Assembly (NCBI RefSeq): GCF_020171315.1
Contig: NZ_JAIUZP010000001.1
Span: 310,001-374,000 of the forward strand
Source: Pseudooceanicola nanhaiensis
GTDB lineage: Bacteria; Pseudomonadota; Alphaproteobacteria; Rhodobacterales; Rhodobacteraceae
DNA length: 64,000 nucleotides
Direction of reading: 5' to 3'
The position numbers were made by a program, and so were the translations under genes. Below, in pieces: positions 16,680 through 25,763 of this stretch. The notes beneath the pieces were generated by a model, which was not told the origin of the DNA, did no database searches, and saw only the letters and a program-made list of their open reading frames with translations. Each line of letters opens with the position of its first letter. The first letter of the stretch is position 1.

Positions 16680-17153
16680 TTATTTGCAGGCCTGACCGCG
16701 GATGCATTTGCGCACCGTGGCCAGCTGCGCCTGCGTCGGCTCGAAGAAGTGCCAGCCGCCGCAGGGCGTCAGCTCCAGCCGATAGCCGTCGTCGGTCTGT
16801 TCGAGGAACATGAGCGCCTCGCCGCGCGAGATGTTGTCGGTGCACCACGTGCCGTGGCAGACGAAATCCATGTCGATATCGGCGGAGAAGGGGATGTCGA
16901 ACCCATTCTTCGACAGGGCGTTGCCCTCGACATGGCCGGTGGTGTGGCGTTCCAGCGGCGGGTCGGTGGGGTAGGGCGCCGGGGGCATGGAGCGCGGATT
17001 GTAGCGCAGCCGGCCCTCGACGATCACGTAGCGCTCCGCCGCGTTGGCCGCGCGGGTAAAGCTGCTGGCCGGATCGGGCCGCATGCAGCTGAGCGCCGAG
17101 GCAGGCCCGGCCAGCACGGCCAGCAGGGCGGGCGCGGCGAGCAGGGCGCGCAT
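16680..17153 (-). CDS. Secreted cysteine-containing protein of unknown function
   Basis: 157 residues. A clear signal peptide ([20 protein letters not shown]) is followed by a compact mature domain with six cysteines (LSCMRP, DFVCHGTWCTDN, LTPCGG, KCIRGQAC), which suggests disulfides in the periplasm. I do not recognise the family, although the arrangement looks like a conserved Rhodobacteraceae hypothetical. Its ATG overlaps the rppH stop by one base (TGATG), so it is coupled to rppH. Confidence 0.8.
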   Translation of the reverse strand: MRALLAAPALLAVLAGPASALSCMRPDPASSFTRAANAAERYVIVEGRLRYNPRSMPPAPYPTDPPLERHTTGHVEGNALSKNGFDIPFSADIDMDFVCHGTWCTDNISRGEALMFLEQTDDGYRLELTPCGGWHFFEPTQAQLATVRKCIRGQACK

Positions 17154-17653
17154 CAGAAATGCTCCGCGAATTCGGCCAGCACGGCGGCATAGACCTCGCG
17201 CTTGAAGGGCACGATGTTGTCCACCACCTCGTCAGGGGCCAGCCAGCGCCATTCGCTGAACTCGGGGTGGGCGGTTTCTATGTTCACGTCCGCGTCGGCG
17301 CCGAGGAAGCGCAGCAGGAACCACTTCTGCTTCTGGCCGCGGAACTTGCCGCCCCAGATCCGGCCCGCGATCTCGACCGGCAGGTCATAGGTCAGCCAGT
17401 CGGCGGTTTCCGTGGCGACCTCGACCAGTGCGGGCGGCACGCCGATTTCTTCCTCCAACTCGCGCAGCGCGGCCTCGCGCGGGGATTCGCCCGCGTCGAC
17501 ACCGCCCTGCGGCATCTGCCACGCGGGCACCTCGCTGTCCTTGCGCTGACCGACCCAGACCAGTCCGTCGGCATTCATCAGCATGACGCCCACGTTGGGG
17601 CGATAGGGCAGGGCGGCGATCTCTTCCGCCGTGGGGATGGTCTTACGTGACAT
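17153..17653 (-). CDS. rppH: RNA pyrophosphohydrolase
   Basis: 166 residues. [11 protein letters not shown] and the Nudix box [20 protein letters not shown] (residues about 51-70) identify the RppH/NudH group, with the C-terminal [21 protein letters not shown] typical of it. It removes pyrophosphate from 5' triphosphorylated RNA and so starts decay; it also hydrolyses dinucleoside polyphosphates. The secreted-protein gene follows with an overlap. Confidence 0.93.
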   Translation of the reverse strand: MSRKTIPTAEEIAALPYRPNVGVMLMNADGLVWVGQRKDSEVPAWQMPQGGVDAGESPREAALRELEEEIGVPPALVEVATETADWLTYDLPVEIAGRIWGGKFRGQKQKWFLLRFLGADADVNIETAHPEFSEWRWLAPDEVVDNIVPFKREVYAAVLAEFAEHF

Positions 17654-17821
17654 TGCGAGCCTCCGGATTGCGTGGCGATCCTATGCCCCCGGCGGGCGGT
17701 GTCCAGCAACCGCCCGCGCTGTGATCATTTTCGCGCCAATTCGGGGGAGGCTACGCGTGAATGGGCCACCCTCCTACGCAGGGCGATTGCCGCCGCGCGC
17801 AAACTGCGTCATTTCCACCTC

Positions 17822-18406
17822 ATGCAAGACGGATTGAAAATCGTTCTGGTCGAAGAAGACGCCGACCGCGCGCGGACCCTGATCGAGGGGCTGGCGGATG
17901 ATGGCTGGGGCGATGTGACGGTGCTGGGCGACGCGCGGATGCTCGCCCGCCAGATGGACAAGCTGAACCCCGACGTGGTGCTGGTGAACCTCGCCGACCC
18001 GGGGCGAGACACGCTGGAACAGCTCTGCATGGTCTCCGGCGCGAACGAGCGCCCGGTGGCCGTCTTCGTGGACCGCACCGATCCCGCCACCACCAAGGCC
18101 GCCATCGAGGCGGGCCTGTCTGCCTATGTGGTGGGCGGGCTGGAAGCCAAGCGCGTGCGCCCGATCGTGGATGCCGCCATCGCGCGCTTCCACATGTTCA
18201 GCCAGATCCGGACCGAGCTGGAAGCGGCCAAGACCGCGCTGTCCGAACGCAAGATGGTTGACCGCGCCAAGGGCCTTCTGATGAAGGCCAAGGGCATCTC
18301 CGAGGACGAGGCCTATGCGCTGCTGCGCAAGGCCGCGATGGATCAGGGCAAGCGGCTCGCCGCCGTGGCCGAGGCCATCGTGACCGCGGCGAACCTGCTG
18401 AAATGA
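17822..18406 (+). CDS. nasT: NasT-type ANTAR antitermination regulator
   Basis: 194 residues. An N-terminal pseudo-receiver (KIVLVEEDADRARTL) is followed by an ANTAR domain (about 135-194: MVDRAKGLLMKAKGISEDEAY). The usual phosphoacceptor Asp is replaced by Asn56 (VVLVNLADP), consistent with control by binding to NasS rather than by phosphorylation. NasT binds hairpins in leader RNA and prevents termination of nitrate genes. The nasS ATG overlaps its stop (ATGA). The ATG at 17822 is chosen because it begins the conserved domain; its ribosome-binding site is weak. Confidence 0.92.
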   Translation: MQDGLKIVLVEEDADRARTLIEGLADDGWGDVTVLGDARMLARQMDKLNPDVVLVNLADPGRDTLEQLCMVSGANERPVAVFVDRTDPATTKAAIEAGLSAYVVGGLEAKRVRPIVDAAIARFHMFSQIRTELEAAKTALSERKMVDRAKGLLMKAKGISEDEAYALLRKAAMDQGKRLAAVAEAIVTAANLLK

Positions 18407-19578
18407 GCCGTTATGCCGTCACCTGCGGTTTCGTGCCGCTGACCGACGCCGCACCGCTGGTGGTGGCGAAGGAGATGGGATTCGCGGCGGAAGAGAATAT
18501 CGACCTGACGCTTCAGGCCTTCCCCTCGTGGTCGTCGATCCGCGACATGCTGGCCTTCGGGCATCTGGACGCGGCGCATCTGCTGGCACCGATGCCGATT
18601 GCCATGTCGCTGGGCCTTGGTGGCCTTCCGGAACGGATCGACACGCTTCAGGTGCTGTCGATGAACGGCAATGTCATCGGCGTCTCTGGCGAACTGGCCG
18701 ATGCGATGCGGGCCGAGGGCTGGATCGGCGGTTGTGCATCGCCCTCCGACGTCGCGGCCGCCCTCAGGGCCGCGCGCGACGGGCGGCTGGTGATCGGCGT
18801 GCCTTTCCCCTTCTCCATGCATGCAGAGCTGCTGCACTACTGGATGGAGGCCGAGGGCGCGACAGAGGGCCGCGATTACGAGATCCGCTCCGTCCCGCCG
18901 TCCCAGATGGGCGCGGCGCTGGCGGCCAAGCGGATCGACGCCTTCTGCGTGGGCGAGCCCTGGGGCAGCCAGGCCGTGGACGCGGGTGTGGGCGAGATCA
19001 TCCTGACCGGCACCGCGATCTGGCGCATGGCGCCGGAAAAGGTGCTGGCCGCGCGCCATGACTGGGCCGAGGAAGATCAGGGCCGCGCCTGCGCGCTGAT
19101 CCGCGCCGTGGCCCGGGCCGGCCGCTGGCTGGACCAGCCCGACAACCGGATGATCGCGGCGGAGTTGCTGAACCGGGCCGAGTACCTGAACCTTCCCGTG
19201 CGTCTGCTGGACCGCGCCCTGACCGGGCGGCTGGTCTGCGACGGCAGCGGGGAGGAGGCCGAGATCGCGGGCTTCATGCGCTTCTTCGATGGGGCGGCCA
19301 CCTTCCCGTGGCGGAGCCAGGCGAAATGGATCGCGCGCCGCATCGCGGCCCGGTCGGGCGTCGCCCTTGCCGAGGCCGAGACCGTCGCGCATGGCTGTTT
19401 CCGCACCGACCTCTATCGCATGGCGATGGCCGGGACCGGCATCGACCTGCCCGGCGCGTCGGAGAAGCTGGAAGGGGCGCTCACGGCGCCGACGGCTGTC
19501 GCCTCGCTGCGGGGCGAGATGATTCTGGGGCCGGACCGGTTCTACGACGGTAAGGTTTTTGACCCTTCCGCGGGGTAA
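18403..19578 (+). CDS. nasS: NasS nitrate/nitrite sensor protein
   Basis: 391 residues of the NrtA/CmpA/NasS family without a signal peptide, so cytoplasmic. YAVTCGFVPLTDAAPLVVAKEMGF and FCVGEPWGSQAV match the anion-binding fold of the periplasmic relative NrtA encoded 300 bases downstream. NasS holds NasT inactive until nitrate or nitrite binds. It overlaps nasT by four bases. Confidence 0.92.
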   Translation: MSRYAVTCGFVPLTDAAPLVVAKEMGFAAEENIDLTLQAFPSWSSIRDMLAFGHLDAAHLLAPMPIAMSLGLGGLPERIDTLQVLSMNGNVIGVSGELADAMRAEGWIGGCASPSDVAAALRAARDGRLVIGVPFPFSMHAELLHYWMEAEGATEGRDYEIRSVPPSQMGAALAAKRIDAFCVGEPWGSQAVDAGVGEIILTGTAIWRMAPEKVLAARHDWAEEDQGRACALIRAVARAGRWLDQPDNRMIAAELLNRAEYLNLPVRLLDRALTGRLVCDGSGEEAEIAGFMRFFDGAATFPWRSQAKWIARRIAARSGVALAEAETVAHGCFRTDLYRMAMAGTGIDLPGASEKLEGALTAPTAVASLRGEMILGPDRFYDGKVFDPSAG

Positions 19579-19644
19579 TGCCCAAAAACCGGTCAAACCT
19601 TCGCCTCGCACGCATGTATCAAGGCTGATCGCGCCCCAATTTGT

Positions 19645-19661
19645 CATTTTTGCGAAAAATG
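19645..19661 (+). promoter_or_regulatory. Perfect AT-rich dyad upstream of the nrtA leader
   Basis: CATTTTT-GCG-AAAAATG, a 7-bp perfect inverted repeat in the nasS-nrtA gap, is a possible operator. It does not match the NtrC-site consensus I know, and I see no convincing sigma-54 promoter next to it. Confidence 0.35.
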
Positions 19662-19751
19662 TCTCGCGTCAGGGGGCGGCCTCAGGCATCTAGAGTACAA
19701 CAGCGGTCAGGCAACGGTGCCGGCCACGCTGTCCACCCCCAAAGCCGAGGG

Positions 19752-19860
19752 TAGATGAGCATTGTCGCTCATTGCCGGTTCCGCGAGATGCGGAACACGT
19801 CCGAGCGACAACAGAACGTCACGCCCCGAGCCCGAGATCAGATAAAACGCTGCCGGGGCA
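19752..19860 (+). promoter_or_regulatory. ANTAR-responsive leader RNA of the nitrate operon
   Basis: Hairpin 1 is ATGAGC-ATTGTC-GCTCAT (19755-19772), with a six-base loop having A at position 1 and G at position 4 as in ANTAR targets. Hairpin 2 is GTTCCGC-GAGAT-GCGGAAC (19778-19796). TTGTCGCTC (19762-19770, loop and 3' arm of hairpin 1) is exactly complementary to GAGCGACAA (19803-19811), giving a competing 9-bp stem. A third dyad, GCCCCG/CGGGGC (19823-19828 with 19854-19859), could be the terminator, but its T tract is poor. NasT is the expected ligand. Confidence 0.65.
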
Positions 19861-19882
19861 ATTGCTTAAGGGAATACCTACC

Positions 19883-21247
19883 ATGCGTAAGGCACTTCTT
19901 CTTGCACTGAGCACCACTGCCCTCTCCTCCGGCGCCTTCGCCGAGATGCTGGATGTGGAAAAAGACGAACTGAAGTTCGGCTTCATCAAGCTGACCGACA
20001 TGGCGCCGCTGGCCGTCGCCTATGAGAACGGCTACTTCGAGGACGAAGGTCTCTTCGTCACGCTGGAAGCGCAGGCGAACTGGAAAGTCCTGCTGGACGG
20101 CGTCATCGGCGGCCAACTCGACGGCGCACACATGCTGGCCGGTCAGCCGCTCGCAGCCACCATCGGCTACGGCACCGAAGCCCACATCGTCACCCCCTTC
20201 TCCATGGACCTGAACGGCAACGGCATCACCGTGTCGAACGAGATCTGGGAGCAGATGAAGGAATACGTGCCGGAAGAGAACGGCAAGCCCGTGCACCCGA
20301 TCTCGGCCGAGGCGCTCGCGCCGGTCGTGAAGAAGTACCAGTCCCAAGGCAAGCCCTTCAACATGGGCATGGTCTTCCCGGTGTCGACCCACAACTACGA
20401 ACTGCGCTACTGGCTGGCCGCCGGTGGTCTGCAGCCGGGCTACTACAGCCCGCAGGACGTGACCGGCCAGATCGGCGCCGACGTGCTGCTCTCCGTCACC
20501 CCGCCGCCGCAGATGCCCGCCACCATGGAAGCCGGCACGATCTACGGCTACTGCGTGGGTGAGCCGTGGAACCAGCAGGCCGTGTTCAAGGGCATCGGCG
20601 TTCCGGTCATCACCGACTACGAACTGTGGAAGAACAACCCCGAGAAGGTCTTCGGCATGTCGGCTTCCTTCGTGGAAGAGAACCCGAACACCGCCATCGC
20701 CGTGACCAAGGCGCTGATCCGTGCCGCCATCTGGCTGGACGAGAACGACAACGCCAACCGCATGGAAGCGGTCGAGCTGCTGTCCCGCCCGGAATACGTG
20801 GGTGCGGATGCAGACGTGATCGCCAACTCCATGACCGGCACCTTCGAGTACGAGAAGGGCGACAAGCGTGAGGTCCCCGACTTCAACGTGTTCTTCCGCT
20901 ACAACGCGACCTATCCCTTCTACTCCGACGCCGTCTGGTACCTGACCCAGATGCGCCGCTGGGGCCAGATCGCCGAAGCCAAGCCCGACAGCTGGTACGA
21001 CGAAATCGCCAAGTCCGTCTACAAGCCGGAAATCTACCTCGAAGCCGCCCGTCACCTCGTCGAAGAGGGTCTGGCAAACGAGGCCGACTTCCCCTGGGAC
21101 AGCGACGGCTACAAGGAACCGACCCCCGCTGCTGACGTGATCGACGGCATTCCCTACGATGGGCGTCAACCGAACGCCTACCTGGAAAGCCTGCCGATCG
21201 GTCTGAAAGGTGACCAGACCGTCGTCGGCAACGAGGTCAAGGGCTGA
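19883..21247 (+). CDS. nrtA: Nitrate ABC transporter, periplasmic binding protein
   Basis: 454 residues. Sec signal peptide [20 protein letters not shown]. The mature part follows the NrtA fold ([47 protein letters not shown]). It captures nitrate (or nitrite) for the permease encoded next. The ATG at 19883 directly precedes the signal peptide and has AAGGGA upstream. It heads the nrt operon downstream of the ANTAR leader. Bicarbonate binding, as in CmpA, is excluded mainly by context. Confidence 0.93.
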   Translation: MRKALLLALSTTALSSGAFAEMLDVEKDELKFGFIKLTDMAPLAVAYENGYFEDEGLFVTLEAQANWKVLLDGVIGGQLDGAHMLAGQPLAATIGYGTEAHIVTPFSMDLNGNGITVSNEIWEQMKEYVPEENGKPVHPISAEALAPVVKKYQSQGKPFNMGMVFPVSTHNYELRYWLAAGGLQPGYYSPQDVTGQIGADVLLSVTPPPQMPATMEAGTIYGYCVGEPWNQQAVFKGIGVPVITDYELWKNNPEKVFGMSASFVEENPNTAIAVTKALIRAAIWLDENDNANRMEAVELLSRPEYVGADADVIANSMTGTFEYEKGDKREVPDFNVFFRYNATYPFYSDAVWYLTQMRRWGQIAEAKPDSWYDEIAKSVYKPEIYLEAARHLVEEGLANEADFPWDSDGYKEPTPAADVIDGIPYDGRQPNAYLESLPIGLKGDQTVVGNEVKG

Positions 21248-21354
21248 GCCGCAAGGCAAAGCTCCTCCCCGTCAGGCGGTGGCACGTTCGTTCACTCGCC
21301 GCCTGACGGATCCTTTTGCCGGAGCCCCGGCATCAGCCCCAGAGGATTGTTCCA

Positions 21355-22446
21355 ATGACCGCCATCGACCCCGAAAGCTTCAACGCCGGCGCCGACGAGG
21401 CCAAGGAAGCCCGCCGCGCCCGCCTGTTCACCCGCATCAACAAGGCCGACACCTGGTTCAAGGTTCTTGGCCTTGCCTGGATGACGCCGATCCTGAAGGC
21501 CGCCGCCGGGGACAATCCCCGCGCCCAGGTCAAGGAAATCTGGCAACTGCTGGGCGTGCCTCTGGCCGCTATCGCAGCCTTCCTGATCCTCTGGGGCGCG
21601 CTTGCCCCCAAGGTTCAGACCTCGCTCGGCGCCATTCCCGGCCCGGCACAGGTGTGGGAGCAGGTCGAGAACCTGCACGGCGACTACCTGCGCGACAAGG
21701 CCAAGGAAGCAGAGTTCTACGAGCGTCAGGACGCCCGTAACGCCAAGCTCATCGCCGCCGGCAAGGAAGACAAGGTGAAGGTCCGCGCCTACACCGGCTC
21801 GCCGACCTACTACAGCCAGATCTTCACCTCGATCAAAACCGTGTTCTTCGGCTTCCTGCTGGCCACCGTCGTGGCCGTGCCCATGGGCATTGCCGCCGGC
21901 CTGTCGAAAACCGCGAACGCGGCGCTGAACCCGATCATCCAGATCTTCAAGCCGGTCTCGCCGCTGGCCTGGCTGCCGATCGTGACCATGATCGTCTCTG
22001 CCACCGTCGCCAACAACGACGGCCTGTTCTCCAAGTCCTTCCTGATCTCGGCCATCACCGTGACGCTCTGCTCGCTCTGGCCGACGCTGATCAACACCTC
22101 GCTCGGCGTGGCCTCGATCGACAAGGACCTCGTGAACGTGTCGAAGGTTCTGAAGATGAACACCTGGACCAAGATCACCAAGCTGGTCCTGCCCTCCGCC
22201 CTGCCGCTGATCTTCACCGGTCTGCGTCTGTCGCTGGGTGTGGGCTGGATGGTGCTGATCGCGGCCGAGATGCTGGCGCAGAACCCCGGCCTGGGCAAGT
22301 TCGTCTGGGATGAATTCCAGAACGGCTCCTCCCAGTCGCTGGCCAAGATCATGGTCGCCGTCTTCACCATCGGCATCATCGGCTTCCTTCTGGACCGCGT
22401 GATGTTCACCCTGCAGTCCCTCTTCACCTTCTCGAACAATCGGTGA
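21355..22446 (+). CDS. nrtB: Nitrate ABC transporter permease
   Basis: 363 residues. The N-terminal 60 residues are cytoplasmic and charged. A first TM helix (about 65-85) is followed by a hydrophilic periplasmic insert ([18 protein letters not shown]...) and then the BPD_transp_1 core with an EAA-like loop ([20 protein letters not shown]). Ribosome-binding site AGAGGA. The next gene starts with a GTG overlapping its stop, so subunits are translated together. Confidence 0.92.
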   Translation: MTAIDPESFNAGADEAKEARRARLFTRINKADTWFKVLGLAWMTPILKAAAGDNPRAQVKEIWQLLGVPLAAIAAFLILWGALAPKVQTSLGAIPGPAQVWEQVENLHGDYLRDKAKEAEFYERQDARNAKLIAAGKEDKVKVRAYTGSPTYYSQIFTSIKTVFFGFLLATVVAVPMGIAAGLSKTANAALNPIIQIFKPVSPLAWLPIVTMIVSATVANNDGLFSKSFLISAITVTLCSLWPTLINTSLGVASIDKDLVNVSKVLKMNTWTKITKLVLPSALPLIFTGLRLSLGVGWMVLIAAEMLAQNPGLGKFVWDEFQNGSSQSLAKIMVAVFTIGIIGFLLDRVMFTLQSLFTFSNNR

Positions 22447-24164
22447 TCGCCATGTCCGCTGTTCTTGAACTTCGCAACGTCTCCAAAAGCTTCGGCGAGG
22501 GCGACCACCGCGTCGACGTGCTGAAGAACATCGACCTGCGCATCCGCAAGGGGGAGTTCGTGGTGATCCTGGGCTTTTCCGGCACGGGCAAAACCACGCT
22601 GGTCAACCTGATGGCCGGTCTCGACGTCCCCACGGACGGCAAGATCTGGTGCAAGGGCCAGCCGCTCGAGGGCCCCGGCCCCGAGCGGGGGGTGATCTTC
22701 CAGAACTACTCGCTGATGCCCTGGCTGACCGTGGGCGGCAACGTGCGCCTCGCGGTGGACACGGTCTTCCCGACCATGTCCTCCAAGGAAAAGGCCGAAA
22801 AGGTCGCGCATTACGTCAAGATGGTGGGCCTGTCCCATGCCATCGACCGCCGCCCGGCGGAACTGTCGGGGGGCATGCGCCAGCGGGTTTCTGTTGCCCG
22901 TGCCCTGGCCCTCGACCCCGAGGTGCTGCTGATGGACGAGCCGCTCTCTGCGCTCGACGCCCTGACGCGCGCCAACCTCGCGGACGAGATCGAGGCGATC
23001 TGGGACGCCGACAAGAAGACCGTCGTCCTGATCACCAACGATGTGGACGAAGCAATCCAGCTGGCCGACCGGATCATTCCGCTGAACCCGGACGGCACCC
23101 TGGGCGAGGCCTTCACCGTGGACATCCCGCGGCCCCGTGACCGGACCGAGATGAACCACCACGAGGGCTTCAAGAAGCTGCGTGGCGAGGTGACCCAGTA
23201 CCTGATGGATGTCGGCATCGCGGCCCGCGTTGACGGCACCCGCATCCTGCCCAACGTCACGCCGATCCACTACAGCCAGCCCCGCACGGTGCCGGCCGCA
23301 GTGGCAGAAGCCTCGAAGAGCGGGATCGAAGAGAAGTACCTGGAGTTCTCGCAGCTTCACAAGATCTACCCCACGCCCAAGGGTCCGCTGACCGTGGTCG
23401 AGGACTTCAACCTTAAGCTCAACAAGGGCGAATTCGTCTCGCTGATCGGCCACTCCGGCTGCGGCAAGTCGACCGTCCTGACCATGACCGCCGGGCTGAA
23501 CTCGATCTCGAAAGGGGTCATCAAGCTCGACGGGTACGAAGTGAAAGGCGCCGATCCCGAGCGCGCCGTTGTTTTCCAGTCGCCCAGCCTGTTTCCGTGG
23601 CTTACCGCAAAGGAGAACGTCAGTGTCGGGGTTGATCGAGTCTATCCGAAAGCGTCACAGGCGGAACGTCAGGATGTCGTTGAGTATTATCTTGAACGGG
23701 TCGGTCTCGCTGATTCTATGGACAAGCAGGCGTCCGAACTCTCCAACGGAATGAAGCAGCGCGTGGGCATCGCGCGGGCCTTCGCCCTCAGCCCCAAGCT
23801 GCTGCTTCTGGACGAGCCCTTCGGCATGCTCGACAGCCTCACCCGCTGGGAGCTGCAGGAAGTGCTGATGGAGGTCTGGAGCCGGACCAAGGTCACCGCT
23901 GTCTGCGTCACCCATGACGTGGACGAGGCGATCCTGCTGGCTGACCGCGTGGTGATGATGACCAACGGCCCGCGCGCCACGATCGGCAAGATCGTGGACG
24001 TGAACCTGCCGCGTCCGCGCACCCGTTCGGCTCTGCTGGCGCACCCGGACTACTACCACTACCGCGAAGAAGTCCTGAACTTCCTCGAGGAGTACGAGCA
24101 CGGGCGCGATCCGCGCAAAGAGGCCGAGAAAAAGGCCGCCGCGAAAGCGGTGCGCGCCGCCTGA
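22443..24164 (+). CDS. Nitrate ABC transporter, tandem ATPase (fused NrtC/NrtD type)
   Basis: 573 residues with two complete ABC domains. Domain 1: Walker [10 protein letters not shown] near residue 41, signature LSGGMRQR, Walker [12 protein letters not shown]. Domain 2 (from about 300): Walker [10 protein letters not shown], signature LSNGMKQR, Walker [12 protein letters not shown]. Thus both nucleotide-binding sites are on one chain, and no NrtC-type binding-protein tail is present. Start GTG 22443 overlaps the nrtB stop; the ATG at 22452 is an alternative. A stretch of about 230 bases inside domain 2 (23520-23755) has markedly different codon usage. Confidence 0.92.
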   Translation: MIAMSAVLELRNVSKSFGEGDHRVDVLKNIDLRIRKGEFVVILGFSGTGKTTLVNLMAGLDVPTDGKIWCKGQPLEGPGPERGVIFQNYSLMPWLTVGGNVRLAVDTVFPTMSSKEKAEKVAHYVKMVGLSHAIDRRPAELSGGMRQRVSVARALALDPEVLLMDEPLSALDALTRANLADEIEAIWDADKKTVVLITNDVDEAIQLADRIIPLNPDGTLGEAFTVDIPRPRDRTEMNHHEGFKKLRGEVTQYLMDVGIAARVDGTRILPNVTPIHYSQPRTVPAAVAEASKSGIEEKYLEFSQLHKIYPTPKGPLTVVEDFNLKLNKGEFVSLIGHSGCGKSTVLTMTAGLNSISKGVIKLDGYEVKGADPERAVVFQSPSLFPWLTAKENVSVGVDRVYPKASQAERQDVVEYYLERVGLADSMDKQASELSNGMKQRVGIARAFALSPKLLLLDEPFGMLDSLTRWELQEVLMEVWSRTKVTAVCVTHDVDEAILLADRVVMMTNGPRATIGKIVDVNLPRPRTRSALLAHPDYYHYREEVLNFLEEYEHGRDPRKEAEKKAAAKAVRAA

Positions 24165-24228
24165 GACAGGGGCGGGGGCAGGGCGGAAACAAAGGGTCGC
24201 TGACACCCTTCCGCCCCTCCCTCCGCCC

Positions 24229-24256
24229 CGCGCGACCGGGGCGCTTCGGTCGCGCG
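24229..24256 (+). other. Hairpin between transporter and reductase genes
   Basis: GCGCGACCG (24230-24238) and CGGTCGCGC (24247-24255) form a 9-bp stem with an 8-base loop in the 236-base gap. No T run follows, so it may be an attenuator or processing element rather than a strong terminator. Confidence 0.4.
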
Positions 24257-24400
24257 ACAAGGTAACCCCGTGGGGGCAGCGCTGCTCTACACACTCATGG
24301 CCCGCGGACGGGACCCCGACGAAGGGGAGGCAGTCCAGAGGCTCTTTTGCCAGGCGGCACGCGGCCAGAGCGCCTCGTGATCCGCACGCGGAGTGAACCC

Positions 24401-25762
24401 ATGGCAGAGAAACTGATCGTTATCGGGGCTGGTATGGCCTCTGGACGGGCGCTGGAGCACCTGTTCGAAACGGCGCCGGGCGCCTACGAGGTGACGCTCT
24501 TCAACGCGGAGCCGCGCGGCAACTACAACCGGCTGATGCTCTCCCCCGTGCTGTCGGGCGAGAAGACCTATGAAGAGATCGTGACCCATGACGCGGCCTG
24601 GTACGAGCGCCACGGCGTGACCTGCCGCTTCGGCGAGAAGGTCGCCCGGATCGACCGTGCCGCCAAGGTGGTGATCTCGGAAACCGGCGAGGAGCTGGCC
24701 TATGACCGGCTTCTGATCGCCACCGGATCGACCCCCTTCATGATCCCGCTTCCGGGGCATGACCTGAAGGGCGTGGTCGCCTACCGCGATCTGGAAGACA
24801 CCCACAGAATGATCGACCTTGGCGCCGGGGTGGGGCCCGAGCGTACGCCGAGGGCGGTCGTCATCGGCGGCGGCCTCCTGGGGCTGGAGGCCGCTGCCGG
24901 TATGGCTGCACGCGGGATCGAGGTCACGGTGGTGCACATCATGGGCCACCTGATGGAGCGGCAGCTGGACGAAAGTGCGGGCGCGCTGCTGAAGGCGGCA
25001 CTGGAACAGCGCGGCATCCGCGTGCTCTGCGGGGCCAACTCCAAGGAAATCGTGGGCGACAACGGCCATGTCGCCGGCCTGCGGCTGGACGACGGGCGTA
25101 TCCTGCCCTGCGACCTGCTGGTGATGGCGGTGGGCATCCGGCCCAACGCGGCGCTTGGGCAGGCCGCCGGGCTGGAGGTGAACCGCGCCATCGTCGTGGA
25201 CGATCACATGGTGACCTCGGATCCGGCGATCCTCGCGCTTGGCGAATGCGTGGAACATGACGGCCAGCTCTTCGGCCTCGTGGCGCCGCTCTATGACCAG
25301 GCCAAGGTGGTGGCGGCGACGCTGACCGGCGCAGTGGCGCGGTTCGTGCCGCAGGAACTCTCCACCAAGCTGAAGGTCACCGGCTGCGATCTCTTCTCGG
25401 CAGGCGACTTTGCAGAGGGCGAGGGGCGCGAGGACATCGTCTTCCGGGACCCGGCGCGCGGCATCTACCGCCGCCTCGTGCTGGAAGGCGAGCGGCTGGT
25501 GGGCGCGGTCTTCTACGGCGATACCTCGGATGCGACCTGGTACATGGGCCTGATCCGCGAGAAGGAGCCCATAGGCGACAGGCGCGACATGCTCATATTC
25601 GGGCCAGATTTCTGCGGGGGGCACCCCCTGGACCCTATGGGGGCCGTTGCAGCCTCTCCGGCTAAGGACCGGACGCAGGGCCGCAACGGCATGACCCAGA
25701 AGATCGACATGGCCGGCAACAGCGACCGCTGGCTTGCAGACACGCTCGCAGGGAGGGCCTGA
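24401..25762 (+). CDS. FAD/NADH electron-transfer subunit for nitrate reductase (NirB N-terminal-like)
   Basis: 453 residues. FAD-binding VIGAGMASGRALEHL is at the N terminus and NAD(P)H-binding VVIGGGLLGLEAAAGM near residue 165. The body matches the FAD part of NirB and Klebsiella NasB-type proteins, but the sirohaem/Fe4S4 reductase half is absent. It would pass electrons from NADH to the nitrate reductase encoded two bases further on. The start at 24401 fits the family N terminus. No nitrite reductase gene is in the window. Confidence 0.85.
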   Translation: MAEKLIVIGAGMASGRALEHLFETAPGAYEVTLFNAEPRGNYNRLMLSPVLSGEKTYEEIVTHDAAWYERHGVTCRFGEKVARIDRAAKVVISETGEELAYDRLLIATGSTPFMIPLPGHDLKGVVAYRDLEDTHRMIDLGAGVGPERTPRAVVIGGGLLGLEAAAGMAARGIEVTVVHIMGHLMERQLDESAGALLKAALEQRGIRVLCGANSKEIVGDNGHVAGLRLDDGRILPCDLLVMAVGIRPNAALGQAAGLEVNRAIVVDDHMVTSDPAILALGECVEHDGQLFGLVAPLYDQAKVVAATLTGAVARFVPQELSTKLKVTGCDLFSAGDFAEGEGREDIVFRDPARGIYRRLVLEGERLVGAVFYGDTSDATWYMGLIREKEPIGDRRDMLIFGPDFCGGHPLDPMGAVAASPAKDRTQGRNGMTQKIDMAGNSDRWLADTLAGRA

Positions 25763-25763
25763 T

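Noticed and set aside
19579-19882. Sigma-54 (-24/-12) promoter for the nitrate transporter
   Set aside because: Looked for GG-N10-GC type elements and found no convincing match in the gap.
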